A stretch of DNA of 64,000 nucleotides, taken from positions 62,531 to 126,530 of the forward strand of contig JACVRA010000210.1 of the NCBI GenBank assembly GCA_019828545.1, written 5' to 3'. The DNA is from Paracamarosporium sp. OC-R06-R3 (taxonomy: Eukaryota; Ascomycota; Dothideomycetes; Pleosporales; Didymosphaeriaceae). Positions within the stretch are counted from its first letter, which is position 1. The number at the start of each line of letters is the position of its first letter. Under the pieces are notes generated by a model. The model was not told the origin of the DNA and made no database searches. It saw only the letters and a program-made list of their open reading frames with translations. Below are positions 45,601 to 54,600 of the stretch, one piece after another. Made by a program: the position numbers and the translations under genes.

Positions 45601-48600
45601 AGAAATCGATACTGAAAGCCGAACTGGGAAAACCTCTTCTTCAGCCTGCTGATGGAAGAAGCTACGTCAGACAAGGTCACTACTGGCTTCGACAGGGTGT
45701 TCAGCCGGTCGAGGAACAGCCTCATTACATCATCACTCCCTTCGTTCAGCGCAACATGAACAATCTGATCCGAGCATCTTCGACGCGCCGTTACCCGGTT
45801 CTTATTCAGGGTCCTACATCTTCTGGAAAGACTAGTATGATTGAGTATCTTGCGAAGCGGTCGGGCAACAAGTTCGTCCGTATCAACAACCACGAACATA
45901 CTGATCTACAAGAGTACCTTGGGTCTTATATCTCAGGCGCTGATGGGAAGTTGTCGTTCCAAGAGGGTATCCTTGTGAGAGCATTAAGAGAAGGTCACTG
46001 GATTGTACTGGACGAGCTCAACCTTGCACCTACCGATGTTCTGGAAGCTCTCAACCGACTGCTTGACGATAATCGAGAGCTGCTGATACCGGAAACCCAG
46101 GAAGTAGTCCGACCCCATGAAGATTTTATGCTCTTCGCGACGCAGAACCCCGCAGGTTTGTACGGTGGACGAAAAGCCTTGTCTCGAGCCTTCCGCAATC
46201 GTTTCCTAGAGCTCCACTTCGATGACATCCCCGTCGAAGAGTTGACCGAGATTCTGCATCGTCGTACCATGATACCCGAGTCGTGGTGCAAGCGCATCGT
46301 CAGCGTATACCAGGAACTTTCTATCCTGCGGCAGGAGAACCGGATCTTCGAACAAAAGAGCTTTGCCACACTCCGAGACTTGTTCCGCTGGGCGCAACGA
46401 AAAGCAGATACCATTCAAGATCTTGCAAACAACGGCTATATGCTGCTCGCGGAGCGCGTACGGAAAGAAGAGGAGCGAATAGCTGTGAAGAATATCATCG
46501 AGACTGTCATGAGCAAGAAAGGCCCGAAGGTCGAGATCCAAGAAGAGGTCATGTTCAGCGAGGATGATTCTCCGGAGATCAAGTTGTGCAAGGAAGTAGC
46601 TGGTTCGGATACTGGTGTCGTCTGGAATAGAGCAATGCGGCGATTGTTCGTATTGGTAGCCCATGCTATCCGCAACAACGAGCCTGTGCTGCTAATCGGA
46701 GAGACCGGCTGTGGCAAGACTACCGTCTGCCAAATGCTTGCGGATGCATTTGGAAGGCAATTACACATCCTGAACGCACATCAGAATACCGAGACTGGCG
46801 ACCTGATAGGTGCCCAGAGACCGATCCGAAACAGAGCTGCGGTCGAAGACCTTCTCTACAGGCAATTGCAAGAGACCCTGGGCCCCCATCATGCTTTCCA
46901 AGAAGTAGCTCCGGGACTGTCAGAGCTGCTTGAGGTATATGACAGATTCTTGGCCGAAAGGTCGGATGCACTTGACTTGATACCTCTAGCTCATCGCGAA
47001 GAGATCCAAGCGAACCGCATAAAGGCTGCTGCTTTGTTCGAGTGGGCCGATGGAAGTCTAGTACACGCGATGAAGACTGGACAATACTTCCTACTAGACG
47101 AGATCTCGCTTGCGGACGACTCCGTACTTGAACGCCTGAACAGTGTGCTTGAGTCGTCACGAACTCTGTTACTAGCTGAGAAAGGGCCGGTGGACTCTCT
47201 GGTCACCGCTAGTCAAGGCTTCCAGTTTCTCGCTACAATGAACCCTGGTGGTGATTATGGCAAGAAAGAGCTCTCGCCTGCTCTAAGGAACCGTTTCACC
47301 GAGATCTGGGTACCTGCTTTGTCAGATGAGGAGGACATAACACAGATCGTACAATCGAAGTTGAAACCGAGCGCCGTACAGTATGCGAAAGATCTTGTCT
47401 CGTTCTCGAAGTGGTTCAACAACAAGTACAACACCTCTGCCGCATCGTCTATATCCATCCGAGACACGCTTGCTTGGGTCACTTTTATCAACAACTCTCC
47501 GAATGACGCCCCGATTTTTGCTATAGTTCACGGTGCGGCTATGGTCTTCATCGACACGCTTGGAGCAAATCCTGCAGGGCTCCTTGCGATATCCGCTACT
47601 TCCATCGACGAGGAACGGAAAGCTTGTCTGCGTTACTTGAGCGAGCTACTTGGCCAGGATGTTACACCGTTGTATTTCGGTTCGATCGAAGTTTCATCAA
47701 CCCCGGAATCTCTATCACTGGGACCTTTCTCTATTGCAAAGTTCTCGCCGACGAGCGAGGAGGATGTCAGCTTTTCGCTTGAGGCGCCAACGACTCGATC
47801 GAACGCCACTAGAGTCGTGCGTGCTCTGCAACTGTCAAAGCCCATCTTGCTAGAAGGCAATCCCGGTGTTGGCAAGACTACGCTTGTTACTGCCCTTGCA
47901 CGAGCCATCGGAAAGCCTCTCACTCGGCTCAACCTCTCTGAGCAGACAGATCTCATGGATTTGTTCGGTTCTGATGTGCCTGTTGAAGGCGGACGAGCCG
48001 GTACCTTTGCCTGGCGCGATGCACCCTTTCTCAAGGCAATGAAGAACGGCGATTGGGTGCTGCTTGATGAGATGAACCTTGCTTCCCAGTCCGTGCTCGA
48101 AGGTTTGAACGCAGTGCTCGATCATCGTGGAGAAGTCTACATCTCAGAGCTCGACCAGACGTTCCACAAGCATTCTGATTTCCGTGTCTTCGCCGCCCAG
48201 AATCCGCATCACCAAGGCGGCGGACGGAAAGGGCTCCCAGCATCGTTCGTGAATCGGTTTACGGTCGTTTACGCTGATGTGTTCAGACCTGAGGATCTTT
48301 CTCTCATTTGCCGCAAAGTCTTCCCTAACATAGCGGAAGAAGAAGTGAAGAAACTGATCACCTTTGTTGCCGAGCTCGATGAAGAAGTTGTTACTCGCCG
48401 CGCTTTCGGTAACCTTGGTGCACCGTGGGAGTTCAACTTGCGAGATACGCTGCGCTGGCTGCAGCTGCTTACTTCGCCGCAGTTTTCTGGGACTGCGAGA
48501 GATTTCTTAGATACCATCTTTGCGCAGCGATTCCGTTCAGAGACAGATCGTGTGAGGCTCTTGAAGCTCTTCGAATCGATATACGGCCCTCATGATCCAC

Positions 48601-51600
48601 GAATTACGTTCTACCACAACCTTTCGTCGTCCACGTTGCAGGTTGGACTGGGCTTGCTTCCTAGAGACCACATCGTTACTAGACCTGATTCTATTTCTAC
48701 GCTCCGCATTGGACAACTGGCACCGATGGAGGCACTCGTGGTTAGCGTAAGGCAGAACTGGCCTGCGATAATTGTTGGTCCACCCGGGTCGGGAAAGACA
48801 TCGATGCTAAACCAGGTCGCATCGTACGCTGGCGCAAGCATGGTCACCTTTTCAATGAACGCAGATATCGATGCCATGGATCTAGTCGGTGGCTACGAGC
48901 AGGTTGATCCATCACGAGAGCTGCATCGTTTCACGGCCAAGTTAGAAGACTTCATTCGACGTGCACTTGCATCCGCAACAAACCCGACACAGGTTGCGAC
49001 CAGGCTGCTAGAACTCCTCAATAACGATTCTCTACCCGAGATCCGAGAGATCTCACTGCTTCTGCAACATCTTGCACAAGATAATCCCGCCTCTACAGAA
49101 CTCATTCAGCTCAAACAAGAACTTGACGCTCTTATCAATGCGCCCCAACAAATCGATGGCGCCCGCTTCCAATGGGTCGATGGCATTCTCATTCAGGCTC
49201 TTGAGCAAGGCAAATGGCTCGTCCTCGACAATGCGAATCTCTGCAGCAGCGCGGTGCTCGACCGCCTTAACTCGTTGCTCGAACCAAACGGGTACCTCAG
49301 CATCAACGAGCATTCGACTGCTGATGGTGAGGCCAGGGTCGTGAGGCCGCATCCCGATTTCAGAATCTTTATGACAGTAGACCCGAGATTTGGAGAGCTG
49401 AGTAGAGCGATGCGGAACAGAGCCGTGGAGATTTGCCTGCTGGGTGGAGAAGAAGGGTTCGAGGGTTACAAAGAGCCGGTGCTGGAGTATCCGCTCGAGA
49501 GCCGGATGTACCGCTTCAGACACCTTTGCAAGAACGTGGAGTCCGAGACGATGCAAGCGAGGTTCGAAAATATTTCGGTCGTTGAAACGGACTTGCTTCG
49601 TAGCTTCGAGAAACAGGTCTCGAAAGGACTATTCACTAGCCATGGCGACTCTGCGGCGACTGTCAATGGCACATCGGCTGGGTCGGAAAACGCTACGGAC
49701 CGCTTGCGCCATCAAGTACACTTCCTCGCTACGGTTGCGGATCCTCAAGCACGAGCTTTACAGCGAGAGCTTGCGAGCAACAGTGGTTCTGACTTGTCTG
49801 TCGCGTTACAAGCGTATCATCCACTCAACAACGAGCTGATCCTTCGCCACAACGATTTTTTCGAGACACTTTCAAGGCAATACGCATCCCTCTACGATGT
49901 CTCGCTTGAATGCTACACCATGCAGAATGCCCTTGCAGCGCTTCCCTCCACCAAGTTCGAGCGCCGGAAAGAGTTGCAGAAGCTTCCGGGCTTCCTGTAT
50001 GCTTTCTGGCAGGGCATAGCATCATGCATTGATGCTGCCAACCAGGATAAACATGTCCTAAATCTGGTCGAAACCGAAGGACTGACCCCCAAGCTTTTGC
50101 GGCAACTCTTCTGGGCCTTCCACCATCTCATGACTGGCTCAACATTCGATCGCGCGACATTTCAGACGTACCTGAAGATGCTGTCCGACGTGATCACTCG
50201 ACTTCAAGGTGCTCCAGCACCAATTGCCAATGACCTAGGCAACAAGCTATCCAAAGAGGTGGCTAAGTTTGGCAGCGAGGTTCAATTAAGCAGTGGATTG
50301 GGCATGGAACGCGTATGGCAATACTTCAAGCCCGACACGCCGAAGACGCAGGCTCAGCTCACTGCAGTACTTGCTCTTGAGAGCCTGGCTGATAGACTGG
50401 ACGCAAGCATGTGGAAGCTGCGTCTCAAACTCGATGAGATGATTCAGATCAGGGAAAGATTTGCAAGCTCGTTGGAACTGGTCAGAACACAGGATGTTGA
50501 TGCCGCAGAGCTTGTTACCGCTCTCGAAATCGCTGTCCGCGAGCTTGAAGATAGTGTTGGCGAAGACGACGCCACTGTTACGCCTTACTTTGAGGACGTG
50601 TTCGAAGGACTGTGCCAGTTCCTTGACATCGCGCAGAGCCACATTCCGAAATTCGATCGTCGGTATATAGCGGCGTCCGCTGCTGTGCCCGTCGTGCGAG
50701 CCAAATCCTCCCTGCTTGCAAGGAGGCCGACGAAGATGGTGAAGCTTGCGGATGAACCGTTGGAGCAGATTGGTGCTTGGGGTAACGTGGATCGCCTTGC
50801 TCGGTATATCGGACTGCATAAGCAGGCCGGCCAGCAGGTCGCTTTGGAGGGAAAATTCCACACCGCTATGCTTTCTCAATTACAAGGTGCGGATGAAGTT
50901 CAGCTTGCCCGACTTGACCGGTTTGAGACGGAAATCCAGGTCCTTGCCCAAGAGCTTGTTCTTGACTCGGAGCGTTTTACGAATCACCAACTAGAAGCTT
51001 TGGATTGGCTTTACCGCCGTACTCTCAACGGCCTCTACGCTTCGCACTGCGTCGATGTTATATCGAAGGTGGACGAGAACTCACTAGAGTTCCATTCTAC
51101 AGCATCGGTTCCAGAAAGCTATCGCAAAGCTCTCGAGCCATTGAAGCAGGGCTATCACGATGCGAGCACCTTCAACAGAATTGACTCGCAGAACAGAATT
51201 GACTCGCAGTCTTGGGTCCGACTAGGCTTGACTGGTCTGGCACTCTATGTACCAAATTATCCTCATGACCCGGCGCTACGACCGATGATTGAACGCAACT
51301 TATTCAACGAGGAGAAGTCGGGTCTTTTAGCAAGCTTGCAGCTATTGCGCGAGTTCCAGGTCGGCTTCACAGGTCAAGATACCAGCTTCCGCATACGCCA
51401 AAAGGAGAACGCGATCCGCGAAATGGGAGAGGAACCTCCGGTACCCGCCATTGTACGACCCCAGGTATCGGAGCTCGACGCCCTACAGGGTGAATTCTCG
51501 AATCTGTTGAGCGTGATACAGCCATTGGCGACAGGAGCGATGTCCGTTAAGGAGGCTGCTCAAGATAATACGTTAAAGCAAAATATTTCGCACATCATCC

Positions 51601-54600
51601 GGAGATTAACAGAGGGGTATCGGAGTTACGACGATATCACTGGCCCTGCCGTGGGCTTCCTCGTATGCCTCAGCATTGGTTTATCACTGGGCGCGACCGA
51701 GCAAGAAGATGAAACTGATGTCTCCCGATCGCTTGCGTACTTGACAAGAAAGACTCCGTTTTTTGGCTTCCACGCATATCATTCGCGCAACATCAACTCC
51801 GACATTCTTATCCAGCACTGCGAAGCGGAGTTGGCGCAGAATCATCATGCTGTGGACTTGAGGTGGCATGCTCTGCACTGCTTAGCGATCATCAAGAGTG
51901 TAGACTCGGAGTACTTGTCTGCTGAAAAGCCTCGGCAGCTGGTCCACAATCTCATGTCATCGTTTTACGGCGAATGGAAGACGCAGCTTTTGAAAGACCA
52001 GCAAAATGAAGCCAAGAATAGCAGCTTGTATACCTACCGCGGGGAAGAGGAAGACGCCGATGAGGAAGACCGGTCGCTTTTCCCTGACTACGATGATGAG
52101 GAGTCGTTGCAATCAACACAGTCATCGACTTCTCGCGAGCATGCCCTCAGGCTGGCCAACATGCATGCTTTGATCTTGCTTGGTGGCGGCACTGCCACAG
52201 ACGGCATGAAAGCACTGCTCGAATGGTGCGCGGGCCAGATAAGCCGTGTAGCAGAAGGCAGAGCACACGGCACCGATCACGAGTTCGCTTTCCCCGCCAT
52301 CTATCTTGCGCTTAAGAAAAGAGTAGATGCGCTCGCGTCTTCAGGACAAAGCAAAACGTACAACTTCTACTTCGACGCTAATCTACCGGAAGCGAAGCGC
52401 ATGATGGCGTTGATTCATCGTATTCAGCTCCGATACCGACAAATACGTAAAGTGTGGCCGGAACACGCAACCCTATCGGAGGTTCTGGGTACCTGCGATG
52501 AAGCGCTTGAGTTCCGACACATTGACCCGCTCGCAAAGTTGATAACGAAACTGGAGAAATTGCACGGGTACATGTACGAGTGGCAGCGTGTTGCGAGCAA
52601 GGAATTCAGCACCGCACCGTTGTTCGACGATCTTACAAGCCTCCTTGTAAGCTGGCGACAACTCGAGCTCACAACATGGGCGCGGCTGTTCGACATGGAG
52701 ACCGAGAAATGTCGTGACAGCGCTAACAGTTGGTTCTTTATCGCGTATGAAACTATCATTGCTGCTGCAGATTCGGTGGAGGACGAGCTTAGCATGAAGC
52801 GCTTTGCAAAAGATCTGCTTAAGACGCTCGAAGGCTTCTTTTACGCCACGACACTAGGCCAGTACGAGCAGCGGGTCAAGCTTCTCCATCAATTCCATTC
52901 CCATGTCGTCATGCGGGCGCAAGACAATGTGCTCTTCGGCGCGCTCGACACCGCTCTGAAGAACTTCATCTCGTACTTTTCCCGCTTGCAGAAGCCGGTG
53001 CGCGAAGCTCTCGCGAAGGGACGTCAAACACTCGAGAAGGAAGTCAACAACGTGATCAAGTTGGCTAGTTGGAAGGACACGAACATCGAAGCTTTGAAGC
53101 AGAGTGCGAAGATATCGCATCGTAAGTTGAGCAGGTTAGTGAAGAAGTTCAGGACGATGCTTAATCAACCTGTTTCTGGTATCGTTGCAGCTGGCTTTCC
53201 TGAAGAGAATCTTCCTGCTCTAGCGATCGATATGGAGGAAGTGGGCACTGCCGTTTCGCCGATCGCACTGGAGCTTTCCAACAAGAGTGTACAAGGATGG
53301 AATGACCGCCCGACGAGATTCAAGAATCTAGCTATCACGGTACCGTTGATGCGTAGAATGACGGTGCCCAATAGCGAGAGTATGGACGGCGCTGTATACA
53401 TCGAGAGCTTCATCGCCGATCTAGAGACTTCGATGGTCGAGCTGCAAAAGGCTACTCCCACGACACTTACAGAGGACAACAAAGAAGCCGTGCAGCATCT
53501 CAAGACTAGGAAGCGCAAGGTCTACGCTGACACAATGAAAGAGCTCCGCCAGATGGGTGTCAAGGCCAACTTGAGTACGGATTTGCTGGCTAGACAAGAC
53601 GAGCTTTCTACAGCGCTGGCTGCTCTGCCTCTCGTCCACGGCGAGCGAGGAAGCGGCGCTGAGTTCTTCCTGCATAAGGCGCTGAGCATCATGGATCAAG
53701 TCCGGGGTGTTGCCAAGGAGCATCACGGAGACTTGACGAGCAACGATGTTATGAGGAGTATTGGGTATCTGGAGGGCTTGCTGCACGCTTCAATCCGGCA
53801 GCGCGGACTCTTGAGCAAGGCATCCAGTACTCTTGCGCAACTCCAAGGACCGATATCTAAGGTGGAACAACTTTCCGCGCTGCAGGAAGACAATGTCACG
53901 TGTGTTCCGAATGCACAGGTTGATGCCACTGCTACCGTGCGACCAAGCATCTCCTGGCTTTGCGCCATGCTAGACACCGGCGCCGAGGTTGTTGCAGCTC
54001 AGGCGAAACTTGGAAAGACTAACGAAGTGGATGAGTTAGTACAAGACATGCGGAAGTGGAGCAGTCAACTTCGTGCATCGAGAGATGAATATGCCAAGCT
54101 ACCGGTTCTACCATTTAATGTGTTGTCCGGGTCTCATGTGCACCTTGAGAATTCTATCAAGGCCCAGTTGGACGACTTCCGAAAGGCATTCAATGCGTGG
54201 ATAGAAAGATTCCCGATCTCGCGAACGGTGCTTAAGCATGTGGAGTGCTTCCTATTCTACTATCCTGAATTCACCGCACAGGTCACGTCTGGCGAGCAGC
54301 GCGTTACAATAGAGTCGCATTCCAAGGATATTCTAGCAGCGTTAGATCTCATTCTAGGATCGATGCAAGATGTCGAGAGTGAGCTGAAGGATCTACCTAC
54401 TTCAATCGACGACGCTGCATGGCTTAACAGGGAGGAACAAGCTTTGTCTGCTGCCATCAATGCGCTCCATGCTCCGCAGATCAGCGGAGCCATCGACGCA
54501 CTCCTCGAGAAACTCCACCTTGTCTCCGAAGACGATAATTTACGAGTCGTCGCCGCGCTATTCAGCACCGTTCAACCCCTCTTGAACCAGTACTTCGTCT